Assembly: GCA_964572965.1 (NCBI GenBank)
Contig: CAZNHL010000065.1
Coordinates: 1-25,100, forward strand
DNA: 25,100 nucleotides
From: CAZNHL01 sp964572965
GTDB taxonomy: Bacteria; Bacteroidota; Bacteroidia; Cytophagales; UBA9547
Direction: 5' to 3'
Below the pieces are notes generated by a model. The model ran no database searches. It was given only the letters and a program-made list of their open reading frames with translations, and was not told where the DNA came from. Positions 1-6,942 of this stretch are shown one piece after another (position 1 is the stretch's first letter; every line of letters starts with the position of its first letter). Position numbers and translations under genes: made by a program.

Positions 1-999
1 GGGAGCAGAGCATTTGGCCTGCATACAGAAACATCCGATACAGATATTAGAGGTGTATTTTACTTGCCCAAAGGTAAATTCTATGGCTTGGAATATATAC
101 CGCAGGTCAATAACGAAAGCAATGATATTGTGTATTATGAGCTGGGGCGCTTTATTGAACTTCTGCTAAAAAATAACCCTAATATCCTTGAAATGCTGGC
201 AAGTCCTGATGATTGCATATTATACAAACATGTAATCATGGAACAGATACAGGTCAGTGATTTTCTGTCAAAACTATGTAAAGATACATTTGCCGGTTAT
301 GCCATTACACAGATCAAAAAAGCGCGGGGTTTAAATAAAAAGATGGTTAATCCAGTTCCGGAAGAGCGCAAAAGTATTCTTGATTTTTGCTTTATTCTCG
401 ATGGTTATCAGTCTGTTGAGTTACATCAGTGGCTGAAACAGCATAATTATGCTCAGGAAAACTGTGGTCTGGTAAAAATAGCCCATTCAAAAGGTATGTA
501 TGCCTTATTTTACAGTACTGAAAATGGATATAAAGGTATTATGGTTAAAAGTACAGCAAATGAAGTGAGCCTGACAAGCATCCCGCAAGGGCAATCTGTT
601 TGTGCTTATCTCTATTTTAATCAGGATGGATATTCTGCCTATTGCAAAGGGTACAAAGAATATTGGGAATGGGTTGAAATGCGCAGCGATGAGCGATATC
701 GGGTGAATAAGGAACACGGGCAGAATTACGATGCCAAAAACATGATGCATACCATCAGGCTTTTGCAAACAGCAAGGTGTATTTTTGCCCAAAGCCGGTT
801 ACAGGTCAGGGTAAGCAACCGAGAAGAACTTTTGGCTATCAAAGCAGGGGGACATAGTTATGATGATTTGCTTGAAATGTCTGATAATATTATTGATGAT
901 ATTGAACAGCACTATGCTGTTTCGGAGCTTAAAGCGATGCCAGATAAAGAGTTTGCTGGAAATCTTTTAATCAAAATTCGGTGCCAATTGTATGCGTAG
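1..999 (+). CDS. RlaP/YcgL-type nucleotidyltransferase (5' partial)
   Basis: The reading frame is open from base 1, so the true start lies upstream; the TTG at 64 is internal and not the start. 332 residues are visible. The first codons give the DNA polymerase beta-type signature: GSRAFGL, then DTD at visible residues 13-15, then IRGVF. This GS-x10-DxD arrangement binds nucleotide and metal. The motif plus the overall length fit the COG3541/PF10127 family, called RlaP (RNA ligase-associated protein) and predicted to act in RNA repair. The C-terminal half, with HTIRLL and an EELLAIKAG-like stretch, resembles the helical part of that family from memory. An RtcB ligase gene follows 116 bases downstream on the same strand, which supports an RNA-repair role. 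A terminator sits directly behind the stop codon, so the two genes need not share one full-length transcript. The substrate cannot be read from sequence. Confidence 0.8.
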   Translation, partial: GSRAFGLHTETSDTDIRGVFYLPKGKFYGLEYIPQVNNESNDIVYYELGRFIELLLKNNPNILEMLASPDDCILYKHVIMEQIQVSDFLSKLCKDTFAGYAITQIKKARGLNKKMVNPVPEERKSILDFCFILDGYQSVELHQWLKQHNYAQENCGLVKIAHSKGMYALFYSTENGYKGIMVKSTANEVSLTSIPQGQSVCAYLYFNQDGYSAYCKGYKEYWEWVEMRSDERYRVNKEHGQNYDAKNMMHTIRLLQTARCIFAQSRLQVRVSNREELLAIKAGGHSYDDLLEMSDNIIDDIEQHYAVSELKAMPDKEFAGNLLIKIRCQLYA

Positions 1000-1026
1000 A
1001 GCCGGGATGAATCCCGGCTTTTTTTT
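1000..1026 (+). terminator. Intrinsic terminator after the nucleotidyltransferase gene
   Basis: An 8-bp perfect stem, AGCCGGGA pairing with TCCCGGCT around a TGAA loop, begins one base after the TAG stop. It is followed at once by a run of eight T. This is a textbook rho-independent terminator for the plus strand. Confidence 0.88.
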
Positions 1027-1114
1027 GTGAAATTATTTAAAATAATTTTTTCTGCGCAAATCTGCTGCGTAGATGTGCTTTTTCTTTGTATTGTTAATTA
1101 AAAATAAGAAGAAA

Positions 1115-2536
1115 ATGAGTACGCAAATCAATGGTACCGACCTTATAGCAATTGGCTATAAAGAATCAGCGATTCTGGGGATCGCTTTGAGAATCAATAA
1201 GAAAAGAACCGGTTACAACCGCGCAGAAATGCTTGAACATTACAAAAATGTACTTGAAAACCCTGCGTCTTATATAGATAATAAAGTGTTTAAGAAACTG
1301 GCTGTTGCCATGATCGAAGAGGCCAATACACCTGCGCAGAACTTTATTGAGCTTGAAGAAAAGGCCAAAGATTACATTATCTATGGTGTTGACAATATTG
1401 AAGAAGGTGCAAAAGCTCAGATGAACGTCGCCATGAAATTGCCTGTGACCGTAGCAGGTGCATTGATGCCTGATGCGCACCAAGGTTATGGATTGCCGAT
1501 CGGAGGGGTGCTGGCTACCCGAAACGCTATTATTCCTTATGGTGTGGGTGTAGATATTGGCTGCAGAATGGCATTGACGGTCTTTGATATTCCGGAAAAA
1601 CATTTCTTTGCTAACCAAGATTTCTATAAAACAGAGCTGATTGCCAATACTAAGTTTGGTGCAGGTCACGGTTTTCATGGAAAACATAAAGCAGACCATG
1701 CAGTGCTGGACAGAGCGGAATTTAACATTACACCATTTATTAAGAATATGCACGACAAAGCGTATTCACAATTGGGTACTTCAGGCGGAGGAAACCATTT
1801 TGTGGAATGGGGCATCATTGAGTTTGCTGAACGCGACGAAGTGTTGAATATTGAAGCGGGTAAATACCTGGCGCTGCTGACCCATTCTGGGTCCCGTGGT
1901 TTTGGGGCGACTATCGCCGGGCATTATACACAGCTGGCGAAAACGCTATGTAAATTGCCTTATGAAGCACAGAACCTTGCTTACCTGGATCTGAATTCGG
2001 AAGCAGGGCAGGAATACTGGCTGGCAATGAATCTTGCCGGAGACTATGCTTCCGCTTGTCATGATGTTATCCATCAGAAGCTGGTAAAAGCAGTTGGTGG
2101 AAATGTGCTGGCCAAAGTTGAAAATCACCATAACTTTGCCTGGAAAGAGGTGCTGGATGGAGAAGAGGTAATCGTACACCGTAAAGGTGCTACACCTGCC
2201 GGAAAAGGAGTTATGGGAATTATCCCTGGCTCTATGACTGCACCGGGGTTCCTTGTAAGAGGAAAAGGAGAGGTCACTTCTATCAATTCGGCTTCACACG
2301 GGGCGGGAAGACAGATGAGCCGAACAAAAGCCATTCAGAATATCACACCTGCCGAAATGAAAGCTATTTTAGCAGACCATAATGTAAGCCTGATTGGTGC
2401 CGGCCTTGACGAAGCGCCTATGGCCTACAAAGACATCAATGTGGTAATGGCCGCTCAGACAGACCTTGTGGATGTTGTAGCTAAATTCACGCCTAAAATG
2501 GTAAGAATGGCCGATGACGGGAGTAGAGAGGATTAG
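1115..2536 (+). CDS. rtcB: RNA-splicing ligase RtcB
   Basis: RtcB joins RNA 2',3'-cyclic phosphate or 3'-phosphate ends to 5'-hydroxyl ends, using GTP and Mn2+. The ATG at 1115 is chosen over an in-frame ATG at 1073, which would add a 14-residue tail not expected for the family. The protein has 473 residues. Visible motifs: MPDAHQGYG (118-126), VGVDIGCRM (144-152, with metal-binding Asp147 and Cys150), GGGNHFVEW (His228), LTHSGSRG (His257), VENHHNF (His338/339), HRKGATPAGKG, and SASHGAGR with His395, the residue expected to be guanylylated. All metal and catalytic residues appear present. About 100 residues precede the usual core, more than in the short archetypal RtcB. The upstream neighbour is an RlaP-type nucleotidyltransferase. 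No archease gene is visible in the window. Confidence 0.95.
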   Translation: MSTQINGTDLIAIGYKESAILGIALRINKKRTGYNRAEMLEHYKNVLENPASYIDNKVFKKLAVAMIEEANTPAQNFIELEEKAKDYIIYGVDNIEEGAKAQMNVAMKLPVTVAGALMPDAHQGYGLPIGGVLATRNAIIPYGVGVDIGCRMALTVFDIPEKHFFANQDFYKTELIANTKFGAGHGFHGKHKADHAVLDRAEFNITPFIKNMHDKAYSQLGTSGGGNHFVEWGIIEFAERDEVLNIEAGKYLALLTHSGSRGFGATIAGHYTQLAKTLCKLPYEAQNLAYLDLNSEAGQEYWLAMNLAGDYASACHDVIHQKLVKAVGGNVLAKVENHHNFAWKEVLDGEEVIVHRKGATPAGKGVMGIIPGSMTAPGFLVRGKGEVTSINSASHGAGRQMSRTKAIQNITPAEMKAILADHNVSLIGAGLDEAPMAYKDINVVMAAQTDLVDVVAKFTPKMVRMADDGSRED

Positions 2537-2541
2537 GCCTT

Positions 2542-2556
2542 AAACCTGCAAGGTTT
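2542..2556. repeat. Short AAACCT/AGGTTT palindrome
   Basis: A 6-bp perfect inverted repeat (AAACCT, loop GCA, AGGTTT) lies six bases after the rtcB stop, ahead of the larger hairpin. It shares its AACCT/AGGTT word with the palindrome at 24425-24458. No T run follows, so it is not a terminator by itself. Confidence 0.5.
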
Positions 2557-2566
2557 GTACAAGAGC

Positions 2567-2600
2567 TTAAAAGCCAATGACTTTAGTCAGTGGCTTTTAA
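2567..2600. terminator. Bidirectional terminator between rtcB and the LuxR-type gene
   Basis: A long hairpin in which TTAAAAGCC pairs with GGCTTTTAA. One mismatch is followed by five further pairs towards a very small loop. It lies between two converging genes, and the last bases of its right arm contain the stop codon of the minus-strand gene. A and T runs on both flanks suit termination from either side. Confidence 0.75.
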
Positions 2601-3397
2601 GTATAGTTAATCTTTGTTTGCTGAATAGCTTCTGTCATGTTGAGCACACCCAGTTTGTGGATGATGTTCTTTTTATGGTTATTTATTGTGTGTACACTCA
2701 GATTCAGTTCATAGGCAATTTGCTTACTAGTCATGCCCTGAGCAGTATATTTTACAATATTCATTTCGGCCGGAGTGAGTAATGTGTTATCTTTTTTAAT
2801 AACCTGTTTATGGTCATTAAAATAATTGAAAACCTTTAATTTATCGTCAATATAACCCGGAATCTGCATGTAGATCTGCGGCTCTACCATAGCAGCAATA
2901 TGTGACACATCGGTAATGACATTCATGGTGTAAGCTATGTTTCCTTGACTATCCAGCTTATGCACCGACCATTGTTGGAAAACCATTTTTCTTTCTCCCA
3001 TTTTATTGACAAGTGGATACACGGCTGTTCCTTTAGCCTTCAGGCGCTCTTCAATTGACACAGAATATAGATAGCCATAAAACCGGATAGCGCCTTTGAG
3101 GTAACCGACAAGGTGAGATACCTTCATTAGCTTTACGAGCATCCACATGCTTTTTTTCTGGAAATATTCGTTGTCGTAACCCAACAGGTCTTGTACACTG
3201 CCTTTTACATACACTACTTTTCTGTCGCCGGTTCTGAATATATAATAAATATTTTTGCCTAGGCCAGCCATACTTTCAAAGTGTTGTATCCGCTCTTCAA
3301 GACCTTCCATATAATCAATAACCTCGTCGGTTCTGTGGTGCTCTTTGTAGATTGTTATAAGTGCGTGGGCTAGTTTTTTAGCCGATTTGAGGTTCAT
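2597..3397 (-). CDS. LuxR-type HTH regulator with a PAS-like N-terminal region
   Basis: A 266-residue protein. The C-terminal 60 residues are a clear LuxR/GerE-type helix-turn-helix: LLTPAEMNIV, then GMTSKQIAYELNLSVHTINNH with HKLGVLN at the end. The N-terminal 200 residues look like a divergent PAS sensory domain, including IYYIFRTGDRKVVYVKGSVQDLLGY. No receiver aspartate is visible, so it is probably a one-component regulator and not a classical response regulator. This layout is common among Bacteroidota LuxR-type proteins of unknown target. The ATG at 3397 is the only reasonable start; no Shine-Dalgarno sequence precedes it. It converges on rtcB and is not obviously linked to it in function. 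Confidence 0.8.
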   Translation of the reverse strand: MNLKSAKKLAHALITIYKEHHRTDEVIDYMEGLEERIQHFESMAGLGKNIYYIFRTGDRKVVYVKGSVQDLLGYDNEYFQKKSMWMLVKLMKVSHLVGYLKGAIRFYGYLYSVSIEERLKAKGTAVYPLVNKMGERKMVFQQWSVHKLDSQGNIAYTMNVITDVSHIAAMVEPQIYMQIPGYIDDKLKVFNYFNDHKQVIKKDNTLLTPAEMNIVKYTAQGMTSKQIAYELNLSVHTINNHKKNIIHKLGVLNMTEAIQQTKINYT

Positions 3398-3485
3398 ATG
3401 CTAAGCTGATCAATAGTAATTGGAAACCAAATTAGGCAATGCAAGGCATCGAAGCAAACACGCCAATGAAATTTCACCGGATAAA

Positions 3486-3516
3486 AAAAGGAGCACATAT
3501 AGTCTATGCTTCTTTT
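3486..3516 (-). terminator. Hairpin terminator behind the candidate small ORF
   Basis: AAAAGGAGCA pairs with TGCTTCTTTT (9 of 10 strict pairs, the other a possible G-T wobble) around an 11-base loop. Read on the minus strand it is followed by a run of seven T. It lies directly behind the stop of the small ORF at 3515-3673 and would insulate the LuxR-type gene. Confidence 0.55.
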
Positions 3517-3673
3517 AACAAGGGAGGCCGGATCTTAATTTGAAGCGAATATGAAGAATAGTTAAAAAGATCACAGCAGCGATAGGTGTGGAAAAACTGA
3601 GATGCCGCATCAGGTAATGGGTATGAAGCGGAAGGTTTCGGGTTTTTCTGCTTAGTACTTCTTCATTAGTCAA
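3515..3673 (-). CDS. Candidate 52-aa single-pass membrane peptide
   Basis: I do not recognise this peptide. The minus-strand frame starts with TTG at 3673, preceded by an AAAGGGGA Shine-Dalgarno-like stretch at about six bases, and an in-frame stop lies immediately upstream. It reads a polar, basic start (TNEEVLSRKTRN), then a hydrophobic helix centred on PIAAVIFLTILHI (residues 30-42), then a basic tail ending SGLPC. An alternative ATG at internal residue 22 would leave a 31-aa membrane peptide. A hairpin with a T run begins at its stop codon, which is what a short real gene would show. No clear promoter is seen. An ORF of this size can occur by chance in a 331-base spacer, so confidence is low. 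Confidence 0.3.
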   Translation of the reverse strand: MTNEEVLSRKTRNLPLHTHYLMRHLSFSTPIAAVIFLTILHIRFKLRSGLPC

Positions 3674-3690
3674 CTAAATCCCCTTTATTT

Positions 3691-3723
3691 TTTGTTTTAA
3701 TTAATAGCCGTTTTCTATATTTG
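3691..3723 (+). promoter_or_regulatory. Bacteroidota-type promoter of spoT
   Basis: TTTG at 3691-3694, a 21-base spacer, then TATATTTG at 3716-3723 matches the Bacteroidota -33/-7 consensus exactly. The spoT ATG begins only five bases after the -7 box, so transcription would start at or within a base or two of the start codon. Confidence 0.75.
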
Positions 3724-3728
3724 AACTT

Positions 3729-5954
3729 ATGCAACAATTGGAGATAGATTTAGAAGAAGAGAATAAGGAAATTGTAAGGCGTTACCGTAAGCTGATGCGC
3801 GCTTCAAAACCGATTCTCAATGATGGAGATGCTAAGATTATCAGGAAGGCTTTTAAGATGTCCGTGGATGCGCACAAGGACATGCGAAGAAAATCCGGAG
3901 AGCCTTATATTTATCATCCAATAGCTGTTGCTCAGATATGTGTAGAGGAAATAGGGTTGGGTACTACTTCTATTGTTGCAGCGCTTCTGCACGATACCGT
4001 TGAAGATACACATCTTGAATTACACGACATTGAGCGTGAATTCGGTCCCAAAGTTGCCAAGATTATTGCAGGCCTTACCAAAATATCCAATGTGGTAGAG
4101 CAGGGAGAAGCCGGGGCATCATTACAGGCAGAAAACTTTAAGAAGATCCTTCTGACGCTTTCGGATGATATCAGGGTTGTTTTGATCAAGCTGGCCGACA
4201 GGCTGCACAATATGCGTACGCTAGACTCTATGTCTCGTGATAAGCAGTTGAAAATTGCTTCGGAAACGATCTATCTGTATGCTCCACTGGCGCACCGCCT
4301 TGGTCTGAATGTGATCAAAACAGAGCTGGAAGATTTCTGGCTTAAATATACACATGAGGAAGACTACAAGCAGATCGCTAAAAAGCTGAACCAGACGCGT
4401 ACAGCAAGAAGTAAGTTCATTAAAGACTTTATATCTCCTCTACAGAGAGAACTCGATAAAACCGGTTATAAGTTTAAGATTTTCGGAAGGCCGAAGTCAA
4501 TCTTTTCGATCTATAATAAAACGGTAAAACAACATACGCCTTTTGAGAAGGTATATGACCTTTTTGCAATCCGTATTGTACTTGATGTTCCTTTTGAACT
4601 GGAAAAGTCAGCTTGCTGGTATATCTATTCGGTAGTTACAGACTTTTATAAGCCCAATCCTGACCGTCTGCGTGATTGGGTTTCCACGCCTAAATCTAAC
4701 GGTTACGAGTCATTGCACACAACCGTAATGAGTAATTCCGGTCAGTGGGTAGAAGTACAGATCCGTACAGACCGTATGGATCAGATTGCTGAAAAAGGTT
4801 ATGCAGCACACTGGAAGTACAAAGAGCAGGGAGCTACTGCAAGTGAAAAAGGATTAGAGCTTTGGATTTCAAAAGTGCGTGATGCATTACAAAGTTATAA
4901 TTATGATGCAATGGAGTTTGTGGATGATTTCCGCAATAACCTGTTGACTGAAGAAATATTTGCTTTTACTCCGAAAGGAGATTTGAAAACACTGCCTAAA
5001 GGAGCAACAGCGCTGGATTTTGCTTTTGAGATCCACACACAGGTTGGGCTGAGATGCATAGGGGCAAAGGTGAACCAAAAGTTGGTTCCTTTAAGTCACC
5101 AGTTGCACAATGGTGATCAGGTTGAAATCCTGACATCAAACAAACAAAAGCCGCATGAAGACTGGCTGAAATTTGTAACTACCTCACGTGCAAAGTCCAA
5201 GATAAAGGACAGCATGAAGGAGGAAATGAAGCGTATAGCGGCTGAAGGAAAGGAAATTGTACTCAGAAAGTTGGATCACCTGAAGCTTGATCTGAATAAT
5301 GATGTTACAAACCAGTTATTGGCTGCTTTTGATGAGAAACAACCAATAGACCTTTTTTATAAAGTTGGGCGTGGTATCATTGACTCCAAGGAGATTAAGC
5401 GTGTATTCACGGCACCTAAAGAGAAACCTGTACCGCTATCACCTGATCTGAAAGACAAGAAAACTTTTGTGAAAGAGATTTCTAAGATCAGGGGCGAGGC
5501 AACCGATACGCTTTTGATCGGTGAAAACATGGATAGGATTGACTATGCTATGTCAAAATGCTGTAATCCTATTCCTGGCGACGATGTGTTTGGTTTTGTG
5601 ACTGTAAGTGAAGGGATTAAAATTCACAGGACTACCTGTCCGAATGCTGTAGAGCTGATGTCTAACTACGGTTACCGCATTGTGAAAGCCCGCTGGACAT
5701 CTCAGAAAGAACTAGCTTTCCTTGCCGGTCTGAAGATTGTAGGCGGCGACAGGCTTGGTATGATCAATGACATTACCCAGGTTATTTCTCTTGATATCAA
5801 AGTAAATATCCGCTCCATTACAATTGATTCTGTAGATGGTATGTTTGAAGGAAAGATCATGGTTTTTGTGGAAGATACCGTTCAGCTGCAACAATTGGTG
5901 ATTAAACTGCAGACAATTCCGGGCATTGTGAGTGTTACGAGATACGAGTATTAG
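3729..5954 (+). CDS. spoT: Bifunctional (p)ppGpp synthetase/hydrolase (Rel/SpoT)
   Basis: A 741-residue long RelA/SpoT homologue that makes and degrades the alarmone (p)ppGpp. The HD hydrolase domain is intact: His63, His88-Asp89 (LLHDTVED) and Asp156 (LADRLHN). The synthetase domain follows, with GRPKSIFSIYNK (253-264), VYDLFAIRIV (275-284), NGYESLHTTV (324-333) and VEVQIRT. A TGS domain covers about 400-460 (EEIFAFTPKG), then a CC-rich region with KCCNPIPGD and HRTTCPNA, and an ACT domain at the end. Full length with both active sites fits the single bifunctional enzyme of many Bacteroidota. The start at 3729 agrees with the expected N-terminus (ENKEIVRRYRKLMRASKP) and sits next to the -7 box. 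The stop codon lies in the left arm of the palindromic element at 5952. Confidence 0.96.
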   Translation: MQQLEIDLEEENKEIVRRYRKLMRASKPILNDGDAKIIRKAFKMSVDAHKDMRRKSGEPYIYHPIAVAQICVEEIGLGTTSIVAALLHDTVEDTHLELHDIEREFGPKVAKIIAGLTKISNVVEQGEAGASLQAENFKKILLTLSDDIRVVLIKLADRLHNMRTLDSMSRDKQLKIASETIYLYAPLAHRLGLNVIKTELEDFWLKYTHEEDYKQIAKKLNQTRTARSKFIKDFISPLQRELDKTGYKFKIFGRPKSIFSIYNKTVKQHTPFEKVYDLFAIRIVLDVPFELEKSACWYIYSVVTDFYKPNPDRLRDWVSTPKSNGYESLHTTVMSNSGQWVEVQIRTDRMDQIAEKGYAAHWKYKEQGATASEKGLELWISKVRDALQSYNYDAMEFVDDFRNNLLTEEIFAFTPKGDLKTLPKGATALDFAFEIHTQVGLRCIGAKVNQKLVPLSHQLHNGDQVEILTSNKQKPHEDWLKFVTTSRAKSKIKDSMKEEMKRIAAEGKEIVLRKLDHLKLDLNNDVTNQLLAAFDEKQPIDLFYKVGRGIIDSKEIKRVFTAPKEKPVPLSPDLKDKKTFVKEISKIRGEATDTLLIGENMDRIDYAMSKCCNPIPGDDVFGFVTVSEGIKIHRTTCPNAVELMSNYGYRIVKARWTSQKELAFLAGLKIVGGDRLGMINDITQVISLDIKVNIRSITIDSVDGMFEGKIMVFVEDTVQLQQLVIKLQTIPGIVSVTRYEY

Positions 5955-6082
5955 TAGTGGGATGTGAGTATTGAGTAGTGAGAAGCGGGGTTATTGTTTG
6001 AAAATTTCTTAAATTATACTACTTGAATTTAGTATAGAAAGATAAAAAAAACTCACTACTCACTACTCATTACTCAATACTA
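5952..6082. repeat. Palindromic intergenic element A with heptamer arms
   Basis: Two 31-base arms (5952-5982 and 6052-6082) are imperfect inverted repeats, matching at 25 of 31 positions by eye. The right arm is a tandem array of 7-base words from 6051: ACTCACT, ACTCACT, ACTCATT, ACTCAAT. The left arm carries the complementary word with the same 7-base period. The 69-base AT-rich core has only weak internal pairing. The element starts at the spoT stop codon and ends just before the Fur-gene -7 box. Confidence 0.8.
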
Positions 6083-6086
6083 TACT

Positions 6087-6094
6087 TATCTTTG
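6087..6094 (+). promoter_or_regulatory. Putative -7 element for the Fur-STAS-purA operon
   Basis: TATCTTTG matches TAnnTTTG and sits 36 bases before the Fur-family ATG. No TTTG is seen at the ideal -33 distance, because that position falls inside the right arm of element A. Confidence 0.45.
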
Positions 6095-6130
6095 TTAGAT
6101 TGTGTTAATGGGAGTGTCATTAAAGAAACT

Positions 6131-6595
6131 ATGGCGTTAAACGAAACGGCTTACGTAGAAGTTAAGAAAATTTTCACCGCCTACCTTGAGAATAAGGAAC
6201 TTAGGAAAACTCCTGAGCGATTTGCTATTTTGGAAGAAATATACTCTCGTGATGGCCATTTCGATGTTGAATCTCTGTATATCAGCATGAAAAACAAAAA
6301 CTATCGTGTGAGCCGTGCAACGGTTTATAACACGCTGGATTTGTTGGTGGAATGTGATCTGGTTAGCAAACATCAGTTTGGGTCTAACCTTGCGCAGTAT
6401 GAAAAGTCTTACGGGTTCAAACAACACGATCACCTGATCTGTGTTGAGTGCCATAAACTTTTAGAATTCTGCGATCCCCGTATTTATAATATTCAGAAAA
6501 TGGTCGGTGAAATGATGGATTTCAAAATCATGCACCATTCTTTGATTCTTTACGGGTATTGCGCTGATTGTGAAAATAAAAAACTAAAATCATGA
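6131..6595 (+). CDS. Fur-family metal- or peroxide-responsive repressor
   Basis: A 154-residue winged-helix protein of the Fur superfamily. The DNA-binding half has LRKTPERFAILEEIY (24-38), HFDVESLY (43-50) and VSRATVYNTLDLLVE (60-74). The C-terminal half has the metal and dimer features: HDHLICVEC (His99, His101, Cys105, Cys108) and a second CADC pair (Cys144, Cys147), giving the four-cysteine structural zinc site. Whether it senses iron, zinc or peroxide cannot be decided from sequence. The start at 6131 is preferred over upstream non-ATG codons because it begins near the family N-terminus and leaves a leader behind the TATCTTTG box. Its TGA overlaps the ATG of the STAS gene by four bases, so translation is coupled. 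Confidence 0.9.
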   Translation: MALNETAYVEVKKIFTAYLENKELRKTPERFAILEEIYSRDGHFDVESLYISMKNKNYRVSRATVYNTLDLLVECDLVSKHQFGSNLAQYEKSYGFKQHDHLICVECHKLLEFCDPRIYNIQKMVGEMMDFKIMHHSLILYGYCADCENKKLKS

Positions 6596-6933
6596 CCATA
6601 AAAACGGAAAACAAGGGAAATGTACTTTCTCTTGCAGTTAGTGGTGATTTGTTGGGTGAAGCAAACGGTTTAGACTTACTGGAAGCTGTCAACGATCAGA
6701 TCAACAAAGGTGTTACTAAAGCAGTAATTGACCTTACAGCAGTTCGTTATATGAATTCAAGTGGTATCGGTGTACTGATTACCGCTTTGACAAAATTCAG
6801 AAACAAAGGCGGTGAAATGGTTTTATTGAACCCTACCGAACAGGTTAAAAAATTGTTAGTAATCACGAAGCTTAATGCTGTGTTTACTATCACTGAAACA
6901 GAAACAGAAGCTTTAGAAAAACTAGGTAAATAA
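6592..6933 (+). CDS. STAS-domain anti-sigma factor antagonist-like protein
   Basis: 113 residues making a single STAS domain. VIDLTAVRYMNSSGIGVLI (45-63) contains the serine pair (Ser56/Ser57) at the place phosphorylated in SpoIIAA/RsbV proteins. This is followed by the typical KGGEMVLLNP and KKLLVITKLN segments. In Firmicutes such proteins bind an anti-sigma kinase; no kinase or sigma factor gene is nearby here, so the partner is unknown. The gene overlaps the Fur-family gene (ATGA) and lies nine bases before purA, so the three genes are almost certainly one operon. An alternative role is as a STAS module in another partner-switching or stress complex. Confidence 0.9.
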   Translation: MTIKTENKGNVLSLAVSGDLLGEANGLDLLEAVNDQINKGVTKAVIDLTAVRYMNSSGIGVLITALTKFRNKGGEMVLLNPTEQVKKLLVITKLNAVFTITETETEALEKLGK

Positions 6934-6942
6934 TTTATTGTA

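Larger units (their letters stand above)
3398..3728. other. 331-base spacer between the LuxR-type gene and spoT
   Basis: This divergent spacer holds, from left to right, the likely promoter region of the minus-strand LuxR-type gene, a hairpin at 3486-3516, a candidate small minus-strand ORF at 3515-3673, and the spoT promoter at 3691-3723. Nothing else is recognisable. Confidence 0.6.

Noticed and set aside
1073..1114. Upstream ATG for rtcB
   Set aside because: It would add a hydrophobic and lysine-rich 14-residue tail not expected for a cytoplasmic ligase. ATG at 1115 fits the family N-terminus.
1166..1753. Minus-strand 195-codon ORF inside rtcB
   Set aside because: It is fully antisense to conserved RtcB motifs and rich in Cys, His and Phe as expected for a reverse-frame shadow.
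2555..2782. Plus-strand 75-codon ORF after rtcB
   Set aside because: It is antisense to the helix-turn-helix end of the LuxR-type gene, which has clear family motifs. It has no ribosome site or protein-like composition.
6051..6082. CRISPR-like tandem repeat
   Set aside because: The repeat unit is seven bases with no spacers and no cas genes, so it is an arm of the palindromic element and not a CRISPR array.
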